The notes below the pieces were generated by a model. That model was not told the DNA's origin. It saw only the letters and a program-made list of their open reading frames with translations, and did not search any database. The translations under genes and the position numbers were made by a program. A stretch of 64,000 nucleotides of DNA from Mycolicibacterium goodii (lineage in GTDB: Bacteria; Actinomycetota; Actinomycetes; Mycobacteriales; Mycobacteriaceae), in the NCBI RefSeq assembly GCF_001187505.1, contig NZ_CP012150.1, positions 1,488,001-1,552,000 on the forward strand, written 5' to 3'. Positions 8,596 to 16,917 of this stretch are shown here, piece by piece. Numbering within the stretch: position 1 is the stretch's first letter; the number at the start of each line of letters is the position of its first letter.

Positions 8596-10004
8596 CCCCG
8601 CTCACGCGACCGGTCGTCACTGGTGGGGAAGTGGTCGGCGAGCGCGGCCGCGACCTCGAGGAACTTGCGGCGCACCTTCGGGGACATCTCCTGGATGTCG
8701 ACCACGCCGCCCGGCCGCAGGTGCCCGTCGAACGGAATCTCCACGACCGCCTGACCCTGGCCCGCGAACTGGTTCAGCAGGATCGAGCGGGTGCGTTTGT
8801 CGGCGTGACCGTCGGAGTCGTTGAGCACCACGACGGTGCGCTGCAGCAGGCCCGTCATCCCGTGCGCCGACAACCAGTCCAGCGTCTGACCCGCCGTGGC
8901 GGCGCCGTCGACCCACGGCGACGACACCACGATCAACGCGTCCAGGTCACGCAGAACCTCCTGCGTCACCGGGGAATCCATGGTCGAGCTGCAGTCGACG
9001 ACCGAGATCGAGAAGTGTTTGTCCAACCGCGTGACGGCCTCACGGTAGATCGCAGCGTCGAGAACCCGGCGCCGTGCCGGGCTGGACTCGCCGGCCAGCA
9101 CGAACAGGCCCGCCGAGTTGTTGCCGACGCGGCTGCGCACGTCGGCGAAGGTCTCCAGGTTCTTGTCCGTGGCGATCTCCCAGTAGGAACTCTGGGCGCG
9201 CGGATCAACCCGGCTGCCGAGCTTGCCGAACGAGGTGTCGGCGTCGATGGCGACCACCCGGTCGTCCTGGCGCAGATGCGCGAATATCGACCCGATGGTG
9301 GCCGACACCGTGGTCTTGCCGACGCCACCTTTGCCCATCACGCCGATCTTGTAGTGCCCGCGCAGCACCCCCCTGATCTTGGCTTCCAACTCGGCCTGCC
9401 GCAGTTCCTCCCCCGACGGCCCGGGATTCACGAGTCCGAAGGTCGCGCGGTAGACCAGCAGCCGCCAGCCTCCCGACGGCGGTTGCCTGCGCGGCGGAAC
9501 CAGATCACTGGCCCGGATGCGGTCGGCGTAGGACTGCGGCGGACCCGGCGGCGGCTGCTGCGGTCCGGGACCGGCCGCGAAGCCACCGGCCTGCGGCCAC
9601 GGCTGGGCACCGGGCGGCGGGCCGTACGGCGGCTGGGAAGGCCGGGGATGCGCTGGCGCGTTCCACCCGGGCACATGCTGATCCCACGGATCCGGGCGCG
9701 GGTGAAGCGCCGACGGCGGTGGCGGAGGCGGTGGCTGAGTGGGTTGCTGAGGCGGCGACTGCTGGGGTGGTTCGCGGAACGTTGTGCGGGCGCGTTCGGC
9801 GTCGGGATCGACCGGGACGCGGTCCTCGCCGTCCGGGCTCACCGGTTTCGGCGGTGTCGGGGAGACCGGCGGGCGACCGGGTATCGACGGCGGTTCGGGA
9901 GGCCTGAGGGTGGGCCGCGTCGGGCCCGTGTCGGGTTCGAAGTCGTCCTCCTCCGGCCCCGTCCAGCCAAGCTCTCTACGTAGCGTGTCGTCGGGGTCGG
10001 CCAC
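8592..10004 (-). CDS. EspI-like MinD/ParA-type ATPase with proline-rich N-terminus
   Basis: 470 residues from GTG 10004, with GGAGGAG eight bases upstream. Residues 1-165 are a Pro/Gln-rich disordered tail. A MinD/ParA-type ATPase domain follows with the deviant Walker A GKGGVGKTT near 224-232 and later motifs VVAIDADTSFGKLGS and SVVDCSSTMDS. It is a paralogue of EspI (23564-24988) and resembles Rv3860 in the M. tuberculosis ESX-1 flank. EspI in M. tuberculosis is linked to ESX-1 regulation by ATP level; whether this copy does the same is unknown. It is transcribed away from the ESX-1 core. Confidence 0.85.
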   Translation of the reverse strand: MADPDDTLRRELGWTGPEEDDFEPDTGPTRPTLRPPEPPSIPGRPPVSPTPPKPVSPDGEDRVPVDPDAERARTTFREPPQQSPPQQPTQPPPPPPPSALHPRPDPWDQHVPGWNAPAHPRPSQPPYGPPPGAQPWPQAGGFAAGPGPQQPPPGPPQSYADRIRASDLVPPRRQPPSGGWRLLVYRATFGLVNPGPSGEELRQAELEAKIRGVLRGHYKIGVMGKGGVGKTTVSATIGSIFAHLRQDDRVVAIDADTSFGKLGSRVDPRAQSSYWEIATDKNLETFADVRSRVGNNSAGLFVLAGESSPARRRVLDAAIYREAVTRLDKHFSISVVDCSSTMDSPVTQEVLRDLDALIVVSSPWVDGAATAGQTLDWLSAHGMTGLLQRTVVVLNDSDGHADKRTRSILLNQFAGQGQAVVEIPFDGHLRPGGVVDIQEMSPKVRRKFLEVAAALADHFPTSDDRSRERG

Positions 10005-10395
10005 GACTAAAACTCCTCCGCAATTCAGACGACGGAAAACTCAGACCGCCCTCAAGTATCAACTACAACACCTCCGGGTCGCATGGCCCGGGCACGGCGC
10101 GTTGGCAGCAAATCGAATTGGCGTCGGCTGCGGCCGCGGGAGCGAAATGGCGCGGACCGTCGTCGCCGAACACCGAACTGCCGTCGCACACGCGCGCGGC
10201 GGCGCCGTCGCATAGCGCTCCCGGCGCGGGTGAATGCGCGGTCAAGTTGCCCGCCGGACGTTTTTGACGTGGGCAGATCCTGCGACGGGCAACGGTGTTG
10301 CGGCGACGTGAAAATGCCGCGGGTGGGCCGAAATTGGTGCGCGGGAGGGGTCTTGGGCGCTGGTAATCTCTGATCCGGCGGAGGGGATACCAGGC
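10005..10395. other. Divergent intergenic region upstream of espE
   Basis: 391 bases with no supported gene, between the starts of the EspI-like gene (minus) and espE (plus). It must contain the promoter of the ESX-1 espE-espF-espG-espH-ecc transcript. A TAATCT at about 10363-10368, some 30 bases before the espE start, could be a -10 element. I cannot place operators for WhiB6, EspR or PhoP by eye. Confidence 0.55.
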
Positions 10396-12015
10396 ATGGG
10401 ATTGCTCAGCGATGTCGCCGATTTCGGCAAAGACGTCATCGATGATCACGAGAAGTGGGCGGACCGGTTCAAGAAGGTCGGCCATTTCATCGAGCGCAAT
10501 GCGAAAGGTGATCGGCTCGAACGGGTGGCCAAGTTCGGGCGCGCGCTGGGCGATTTCAGCGGCAAGTTCACCGATTTCTTCCAGTCGAGCCTGGGCAGGC
10601 GGATGGTCAAGGCCGCGAGGTCGCCGATACTGGCGGCCGGGCAGCACGTCATCGCCGGTATGAAACTGACCACCGGGATCGGTGACCCGGAGAACGGCAG
10701 ACGGTTCGGTGACGGCGCCGACCGTCTCGGTACCGTCGGGCGCACGCTCAACAGCGCGTACCCGACCGACGCCTGGGACAGCGGGGCGTCGAACACGTAT
10801 CTCGCCAGGAACCACGACCAGGTGACCCGTGCCCAGGCACTGATGCACGCCGACCAGGTCGTGGCCGCGGTGCTGTCCCGCGAAGCCGAACAGATCGCCA
10901 CCACGCGGGAGTTCCTCGACAGCGAGTCCGACTGGCTGGGCGACATGAGTCTGGTCACGATGGCGACCGGCCTGATCCCGTACGTGGGCCGGGCGGCCCA
11001 GATGGCAGCCGAGATCGCGATGGTCACCAAGGCCGTCGGCGAATCGACCGACCAGTTCATGATGATGCGCGACAAGGCCGACGAGAACGCCGCCGAGGTG
11101 CGCGACGCCCTGGGGCAGTACGAGGCGGTCGCAGGCGAGGCCACCGCCGAGGGTGACACTCCCGCATTCGATCCCGCGGCAGCCGAGGTGTCCGATGAGG
11201 CGGCCACCGAAAAAGAGGAAGCGTCGCGTGAACAGGGTGAGCAGCCGGTCGCCGTGCCCGTAGGCGGGGCCGGAGGCGGCGCGGCCGCACCGTCGGGTGG
11301 CGGCGGAGGTGCCGTGGCCACACCCGCGGGTCGCACCGGCGCGCCCGCGATCCCGTCGTCGCCGGGGCTCGGCTCACCCGACGGTGCGGTGAGCGCACCG
11401 CAGCCCGCCGCCGCTGCCGCGGGCGACGCGGCAGGCATGCTCGGCTCGGTGATGGGTGCGATGCTCGGACCGCTCGGCGGAATCGTGGGCGGTGTCGTCC
11501 AGGCGGCGGGCCAGGCCGTCCAGGCCGCCACCCAGGCCGGCGCGCAGGCCGCGCAACTCGCCGGGCAAGCGGCCGCGGCTGCCCAGCCGCAGGAGGCCGT
11601 GGAGCTCGCCGGGGACACCGAACGCGTCGGCGCCGACGGGGATGAGGACGAGCTCGACGGCGACGAGGACGGCGACGAGGACGGCGACAAAGCAGGCGAC
11701 AATCGCGACGGCGAGGGCAAAGACGACGATGCCGAGCAACGTGACCGCGAGGGCACCGGCCCGGCGGGTGCCGGAGGCGACGATCGGAACGCGCACCCGG
11801 ATGGCGGTTCTGGCACTGATTCCGCTGGCGAAGACGACAATAAGCCGGCCATGACGTTGCCGCCGGACCTGGAGGCGGCGTCGGCGCGCGACACGGGCGT
11901 CGGACCCGCGCCGGTCCGCGCAGCGGCAGATTTCCAGCACAGCCAGCTACGCACGCCAGGGGCGGCTAACCTAGAGCCCGGTGTTCCCGGGTCTGCGGCC
12001 GCGCGCGGTGCGTGA
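10396..12015 (+). CDS. espE: ESX-1 secretion-associated protein EspE
   Basis: 539 residues from ATG 10396, with GGAGGGG 17-11 bases upstream. The N-terminal third is the EspA/EspE-type helical domain, with a W127-centred turn (TDAWDSGASNTYLARN) where EspA-family proteins have a WxG-like motif, followed by a long helix (HADQVVAAVLSREAEQIATTREF). Residues about 175-195 are hydrophobic. The C-terminal half is a Gly/Ala/Pro and Asp/Glu-rich low-complexity tail, including a D-G-D-E-D acidic run. EspE is an ESX-1 substrate localised at the cell surface or pole in mycobacteria. It forms the espE-espF-espG1-espH set with the next genes. Confidence 0.93.
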   Translation: MGLLSDVADFGKDVIDDHEKWADRFKKVGHFIERNAKGDRLERVAKFGRALGDFSGKFTDFFQSSLGRRMVKAARSPILAAGQHVIAGMKLTTGIGDPENGRRFGDGADRLGTVGRTLNSAYPTDAWDSGASNTYLARNHDQVTRAQALMHADQVVAAVLSREAEQIATTREFLDSESDWLGDMSLVTMATGLIPYVGRAAQMAAEIAMVTKAVGESTDQFMMMRDKADENAAEVRDALGQYEAVAGEATAEGDTPAFDPAAAEVSDEAATEKEEASREQGEQPVAVPVGGAGGGAAAPSGGGGGAVATPAGRTGAPAIPSSPGLGSPDGAVSAPQPAAAAAGDAAGMLGSVMGAMLGPLGGIVGGVVQAAGQAVQAATQAGAQAAQLAGQAAAAAQPQEAVELAGDTERVGADGDEDELDGDEDGDEDGDKAGDNRDGEGKDDDAEQRDREGTGPAGAGGDDRNAHPDGGSGTDSAGEDDNKPAMTLPPDLEAASARDTGVGPAPVRAAADFQHSQLRTPGAANLEPGVPGSAAARGA

Positions 12016-12050
12016 AGATCCAGAGGAATGTCGGGGAATCGAGGGGATTC

Positions 12051-12368
12051 ATGTCTGACGAGTTGCGGGTGACCACCGCGCATCTACGTGAGTTGTCGGC
12101 CAAACAGGGGAAGGCCGCGGCAGAGCTCACGACGGCCACGGCCGTCGTCGACGGCGTCGACACCGCGGTGCGCTTCACGCACGGACCCATCTCCTGGGGG
12201 ACCGCGGCCGCCGTCGAGGCGGTCCAGCGCGCCCGCCGGGCCGCGGGCACCGGCATGGTGAAGGTCTCGCAGGATCTCGAGACCAAACTGGACACCGCCG
12301 CGGGGCGGTACAACCGCACCGATTCGACGATGGGCGACGCCCTGGACGAAACCATTCAGCCGAGGTAG
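12051..12368 (+). CDS. espF: ESX-1 secretion-associated protein EspF
   Basis: 105 residues from ATG 12051 (GAGGGG just upstream); an alternative GTG at 12012 would overlap espE and has no support. EspC/EspF family features: N-terminal LRVTTAHLRELS, the THGP motif at 43-46, and a C-terminal YNRTD (Y87...D91), the YxxxD type VII secretion signal. Length matches M. tuberculosis EspF (103 aa). EspE and EspF are thought to be co-secreted like EspA/EspC. A very similar EspF-like protein of equal length is at 36631-36948. Confidence 0.93.
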   Translation: MSDELRVTTAHLRELSAKQGKAAAELTTATAVVDGVDTAVRFTHGPISWGTAAAVEAVQRARRAAGTGMVKVSQDLETKLDTAAGRYNRTDSTMGDALDETIQPR

Positions 12369-13220
12369 ATGATGACTGCTCCGTACAGCGCCGACACCGG
12401 CGCCGCCCACATCGACGACGTCGTCGGCGTCGAGGTCACCATCGACGGGATGCTGGTGATCGCCGACAAGCTCGGCCTCACCGACTTCCCGCCGTCGATG
12501 GGCATCCGGCTCAACATCCCCCAGCCCGATCTGCGCAAGATCGTGTGGGAACAGGTCGAGCGCGACCTGACCGCGCAGGGTGTGCTCGACGTGTACGGCA
12601 ACCCGCATCCGGAGGTGGCCGCCATGGTTGACACCCTGGCCCGCGCGGACCGCACCCTCGAAGGCCGCTGGTGGCGTCGCGACCTCGGCGGCAAGATGAT
12701 CCGGTTCGTGGTCTGCCGCAAGGCAGGCCGACATGTGGTCGCGGCCCGCGACAACGACCTGCTGGTGCTGCAGCGGGTCGCGCCGCAGATCGGGTTGGCG
12801 GGCATGGTCATGACCGTGCTCGGCGAGGGATCGCCTGCGAACGTCGAACCGCTCACCGGCGTCGCCGAGACGCTGGCCCAGTGCCGCACTGCCGAGGAGC
12901 TGACCGGCTACGGAATCCCGCCGACCTCGGCCCGGGCATATGCGTCGATCATCTCCGAACCCGATGGCTGGGTCGAGATCGTCGCCACCGAACGTCACCC
13001 GGGCGGCACCACGTCGCAGGTCGACGTCGCCGCGGGCGTGCTCGACGCCAAACAGGGCCGCATCGTGTCAATACCCCGACGCGTCAACGGTGAGCTGTAC
13101 GGCAGCTTCCTGTCCGGCACCAAGGACAACCTCGAGCGCGCGCTCGAAGGGTTGGTCGAGTTCCTGCCGTCCAAGACCTGGTTCGACAAAACCGACGCGG
13201 ACAGCGCCTACCTGCACTGA
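12369..13220 (+). CDS. espG1: ESX-1 PE/PPE-specific chaperone EspG1
   Basis: 283 residues. The start is ATG 12369 (a second ATG follows at once), directly abutting the espF stop. The sequence fits EspG: VEVTIDGMLVIADKLGLTDFP at the N-terminus, then a VARDNDLLVLQR-like central strand region and a C-terminal GVLDAKQGRIVSIPRR. EspG1 is a cytosolic chaperone that binds the tip of PPE68 in the PE35-PPE68 dimer and keeps it soluble for the secretion machine. It is the only EspG in the window, although EspE, EspF and EspH relatives are duplicated. Confidence 0.92.
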   Translation: MMTAPYSADTGAAHIDDVVGVEVTIDGMLVIADKLGLTDFPPSMGIRLNIPQPDLRKIVWEQVERDLTAQGVLDVYGNPHPEVAAMVDTLARADRTLEGRWWRRDLGGKMIRFVVCRKAGRHVVAARDNDLLVLQRVAPQIGLAGMVMTVLGEGSPANVEPLTGVAETLAQCRTAEELTGYGIPPTSARAYASIISEPDGWVEIVATERHPGGTTSQVDVAAGVLDAKQGRIVSIPRRVNGELYGSFLSGTKDNLERALEGLVEFLPSKTWFDKTDADSAYLH

Positions 13221-13234
13221 GAAAGGTTGCGACG

Positions 13235-13753
13235 GTGGGTGATGGATCCCCGTTCGATCCGGAGTACGACGACGATTACGACAGTCTCGCGGCTCTGGAT
13301 TTCCCCGGGTCCGACGACGGACCGGAATCGTCGTTGGATGTGTTCGAGGTGTTCGACACCGTTCCGGACGGCGAGCCATGGGACCCCGCGTCGGCCGACG
13401 GCGCCGAGGACGAGACTCCCGCACCGCTGTTCACGGTCACCAATCCGCCGGGCACCGTCACCGTCGCTGCGTACCTCGACGGCCGGGTGCACCAGATCGC
13501 CTTGTCGCCCAAGGCGGTCAACATGACCGAACGGGAACTCGCCGACGAGATCGTCGTCATCGCGGATCTCGCCGGTCAGCAGGCGCGGTCCGCGCAGTAT
13601 TCGTTCATGCTCGAAGGCATGCGTGAACACGGGCACGACGACGCCGCCACGCGGGACTTCTTGTCCCGCGACCTGAATCTGCCGACCCCGGAACAGGCCG
13701 ACGCCGATCAGGCTCAGGTCTTCTCGACTCGTTATGGAGGTGACCATGGTTAA
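13235..13753 (+). CDS. espH: ESX-1 protein EspH
   Basis: 172 residues from GTG 13235. The N-terminal 60 residues are highly acidic (YDDDYDSL, DVFEVFD). The conserved core follows: FTVTNPPGTVTVAAYLDGRVHQIALS, then MTERELADEIVVIADLA, with a LPTPEQAD tail. EspH is a cytosolic protein that in M. marinum acts as a chaperone-like factor for EspE. The stop overlaps the eccA1 start by 8 bases, and the strong GGAGGTGACC ribosome site of eccA1 lies inside the espH end. Two more EspH-like proteins are at 38573-39103 and 45740-46285. Confidence 0.9.
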   Translation: MGDGSPFDPEYDDDYDSLAALDFPGSDDGPESSLDVFEVFDTVPDGEPWDPASADGAEDETPAPLFTVTNPPGTVTVAAYLDGRVHQIALSPKAVNMTERELADEIVVIADLAGQQARSAQYSFMLEGMREHGHDDAATRDFLSRDLNLPTPEQADADQAQVFSTRYGGDHG

Positions 13754-15470
13754 CCACCTCGCCGGCATGTTCGGCAGTGCGGTTGGCATGATGTCCAATT
13801 CACGTGCCCGCGCGCTGGAGATCTTCACCGAGATCACCAACTACGACGAGTCGGCCTGTGACGCCTGGGTGGGGCGCATCGGTTGCGGTGACACCGACCG
13901 GGTGACGCTGTTCCGTGCCTGGTATTCGCGGTCGAACTTCGGCCAGTTGGCCGGCGCGGCGGAGATCTCGATGAACGGGGTGGGCGCCCGGATCCCGATC
14001 GGTGGCATCTACAGCCGCGACATCACCTACCCGATCAACTCGCCGCTGGCCATCACGATGGGTTTCGCCGTCCACGAGGCGGGTGAGGGCAACTACGCCG
14101 ACGCGATGGAGGCCCTCGAGGACGCGCCCGCGGCGGGTTCCGAACATCTGGTGTCGTGGATCAGGGCGGTGATCTACGGTGCGGCGCAACGCTGGACCGA
14201 GGTGATCGATCAGGTGCGCGGCGCCGAGCGCTGGCCCGACAAGTTCCTCGCCGCCGCCGCGGGCGTCGCCCACGGTGTGGCCGCGGCCAACCTCGGGTTG
14301 TTCACCGAGGCCGATCGGCGTCTCACCGAGGCCAATGACACCCCGGTGGCCCAGGCCTGCGCACCGGTGATCGCCTGGTACCTCGCGATGGCGCGGCGCA
14401 GCCAGGGCAACGAGGAATCCGCACAGGTGCTGTTGGAGTGGCTGCAGGCCAACTTCCCCGAGCCGAAAGTGACTGCGGCGCTGCGGGATCCGGCCTACCG
14501 GCTGGAGACCACGACGGCGGAGAAGATCGCGGCGCGCAGCGATCCGTGGGATCCGTCCAGCGTGGTGGCCGACACGTCGGCGCGCGACAAGCTGCTCGTC
14601 GAGGCCCAGGCCGAACTGGACCGCCAGATCGGTCTCGGCCGGGTCAAGGAGCAGATCGAGGCGTACCGCGCGGCCACCCAGATGGCCAGGATCCGCGCGG
14701 CGCGCGGCATGAAGGTCGCCTAGACGTCCAAGCACATGATCTTCGCCGGTCCGCCCGGTACCGGTAAGACCACCATCGCTCGGGTGGTCGCGAACATCCT
14801 CGCCGGCCTCGGCGTCATCGCCGAACCCAAGCTGATCGAGACATCACGCAAGGACTTCGTCGCCGAATACGAGGGCCAGTCGGCGGTCAAGACCGCCAAG
14901 ACCATCGACCGCGCGCTGGGCGGCGTGCTGTTCATCGACGAGGCCTACACCCTGGTGCAGGAGCGCAACGGCCAGACCGATCCGTTCGGCGCCGAGGCAC
15001 TCGACACCCTGCTGGCGCGCATGGAGAACGACCGCGACCGCCTGGTGGTGATCATCGCCGGGTACAGCAACGACATCGACCGCCTGCTCGAGGTCAACGA
15101 CGGTCTGCGGTCCCGGTTCGCGACGCGTATCGAATTCGACTCGTACTCACCGGAAGAGATCGTCGAGATCTCGAAGGTGATTGCCACGGCGAACGACTCG
15201 AGTCTGGACGACACCGCGGCCAAGCGTGTGCTGGAGGCCGCGACGCTGCTGAGCCAGCGCACGCTCAACGGCAAGCCCGCCCTGGACATCGCGGGCAACG
15301 GCCGCTACGCCCGCCAGCTGGTGGAGGCCGGCGAGCAGAACCGCGACATGCGGCTGGCGCGTTCGCTCGACTTCGACAGCCTCGGCGTCGACCAGCTCAG
15401 CGAGATCAACGGCGACGACATGGCGGCCGCGATCGCCTCGGTGCACGGCCGTCTGAACATCGGCGAATAG
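13746..15470 (+). pseudogene. eccA1: eccA1, AAA+ ATPase of ESX-1, interrupted by an in-frame TAG
   Basis: Read through, the frame from ATG 13746 encodes 574 positions, the normal EccA1 length. The N-terminal TPR-like domain (about 1-280) and the linker are intact. At 14721-14723 the codon is TAG, followed five codons later in the same frame by MIFAGPPGTGKTT, the Walker A of the CbxX/CfqX-type AAA+ domain. M. tuberculosis EccA1 has Gln (CAG in this family) here, so a single C-to-T change explains the stop. The full AAA+ domain with Walker B LFIDEAYTL remains open to 15470. Outcome: a 325-residue TPR fragment, with possible restart at ATG 14736. Either a real nonsense mutation or a sequencing error. 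Confidence 0.9.
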
Positions 15471-15477
15471 GCAGGCG

Positions 15478-16917
15478 ATGGCAGGTTTCCGGCTCACCAC
15501 CAAGGTTCAGGTCAGCGGCTGGCGTTTTCTGCTGCGCCGGGTCGAGCACGCGATCGTCCGGCGGGACACGCGGATGTTCGACGATCCGTTGCAGTTCTAC
15601 AGCCGCGCGGTCTTCGCCGGGGTGGTCGTATCGGTGCTGATCTGCCTCGGCGCGGCGTTGATGGCCTACTTCAAGCCGCTCGGCAAGCAGGGCAGTGACC
15701 AGCTGCTGGTGGACCGCACCACCAACCAGCTCTACGTGATGCTGCCGGGCAGCAACCAGCTGCGCCCGGTGTACAACCTCACCTCGGCCCGACTGGTGCT
15801 GGGCAACGCGTCCAACCCGGTCGCGGTGAAATCCGAAGAGCTGAACCGGATCTCGAAAGGCCAGTCGATCGGCATCCCCGGTGCGCCGTATGCGACACCG
15901 ACCGGGACGCCGGCGTCGCAGTGGACCCTGTGCGACACGGTCGACAAGCCCGACAGTGCGGCACCGGAGGTCGAGAAGTCGATCCTGATCCGCACACTGG
16001 CCATCGATTCCGGTGTCGGTCCGGTCCGCCCCGACCAGGGCATGCTGGTGTCCTACGAGGGCGGCAACTGGCTGATCACCGAGGACGGTCGGCATTCGAT
16101 CGACCTCGCCGACCGCGCGGTCACCTCGGCGGTGGGCATCCCGGTCACCGCGAAGCCGACACCCATCTCGCAGGGCCTGTTCAACGCGTTGCCCAACCGC
16201 GGCCCGTGGCAACTGCCGCAGATTCCCGCCGCGGGCGCACCCAACAGCGTCGGTCTGCCGGCGAACCTGGTGATCGGCTCGGTGTTCCGCACGGCCACCG
16301 AAGCCGATCCGCAGCACTACGTGGTGCTGCCCGACGGCGTCGCGCGGGTCAACAACACGACCGCGGCCGCGCTGCGCGCCACCAACTCCTACGGGCTGAT
16401 GCAGCCGCCCGCCGTCGAGGCCAGTGTGGTCGCCAAGATCCCTGAGCAGGTGTATGTTTCGCCGCTGCCCGACAAGCCGCTGGAAGTGCTGCTGCGGCAG
16501 GACTCGCCGGTGCTGTGCTGGTCCTGGCAGCGCGAACCCGGCGATCAGGCGCCCAAGACCACGGTCATCGCGGGCCGCAGGCTGCCGCTGCCCGCGAGTG
16601 CGATCAACACCGGGATCGACCAGATCGGCGGTGACTCAACGGTGTACATCGAGGGCGGGCAGTTCGTCCGGCTGCAGTCCCCCGATCCCCGGGTGGGCGA
16701 GAGCATGTACTACATCGACCCGCAGGGTGTGCGGTACGGCATCCCCAACGACGATGCCGCCAAGAACCTCGGCCTGGCCGGACCGGTGAACGCGCCGTGG
16801 CAGGTGGTGGGCCTGCTCGTCGATGGACCGGTGCTGTCGAAGGAGGCGGCGTTGATCGAACACGACACCTTGCCTGCGGATCCCAATCCACGCAAAGTGG
16901 CCACCGGGGAGGGCTGA
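15478..16917 (+). CDS. eccB1: ESX-1 core membrane protein EccB1
   Basis: 479 residues from ATG 15478, seven bases after the eccA1 frame ends. A short cytosolic N-terminus ([19 protein letters not shown]) is followed by one TM helix at about 44-65 ([21 protein letters not shown]) and a large periplasmic domain of repeats around a central core. Cysteines in TLCDTVDK and VLCWSWQ could form the conserved disulfide. EccB1 is a subunit of the ESX membrane channel and has been reported to hydrolyse ATP. The stop overlaps the eccCa1 start by one base (TGATG). Confidence 0.95.
   Translation: MAGFRLTTKVQVSGWRFLLRRVEHAIVRRDTRMFDDPLQFYSRAVFAGVVVSVLICLGAALMAYFKPLGKQGSDQLLVDRTTNQLYVMLPGSNQLRPVYNLTSARLVLGNASNPVAVKSEELNRISKGQSIGIPGAPYATPTGTPASQWTLCDTVDKPDSAAPEVEKSILIRTLAIDSGVGPVRPDQGMLVSYEGGNWLITEDGRHSIDLADRAVTSAVGIPVTAKPTPISQGLFNALPNRGPWQLPQIPAAGAPNSVGLPANLVIGSVFRTATEADPQHYVVLPDGVARVNNTTAAALRATNSYGLMQPPAVEASVVAKIPEQVYVSPLPDKPLEVLLRQDSPVLCWSWQREPGDQAPKTTVIAGRRLPLPASAINTGIDQIGGDSTVYIEGGQFVRLQSPDPRVGESMYYIDPQGVRYGIPNDDAAKNLGLAGPVNAPWQVVGLLVDGPVLSKEAALIEHDTLPADPNPRKVATGEG

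Noticed and set aside
14721..14723. Decoding of the eccA1 TAG as pyrrolysine or by natural suppression
   Set aside because: Mycobacteria are not known to encode pyrrolysine machinery, and no suppressor tRNA is visible in the window. The position is a plain Gln in homologues.
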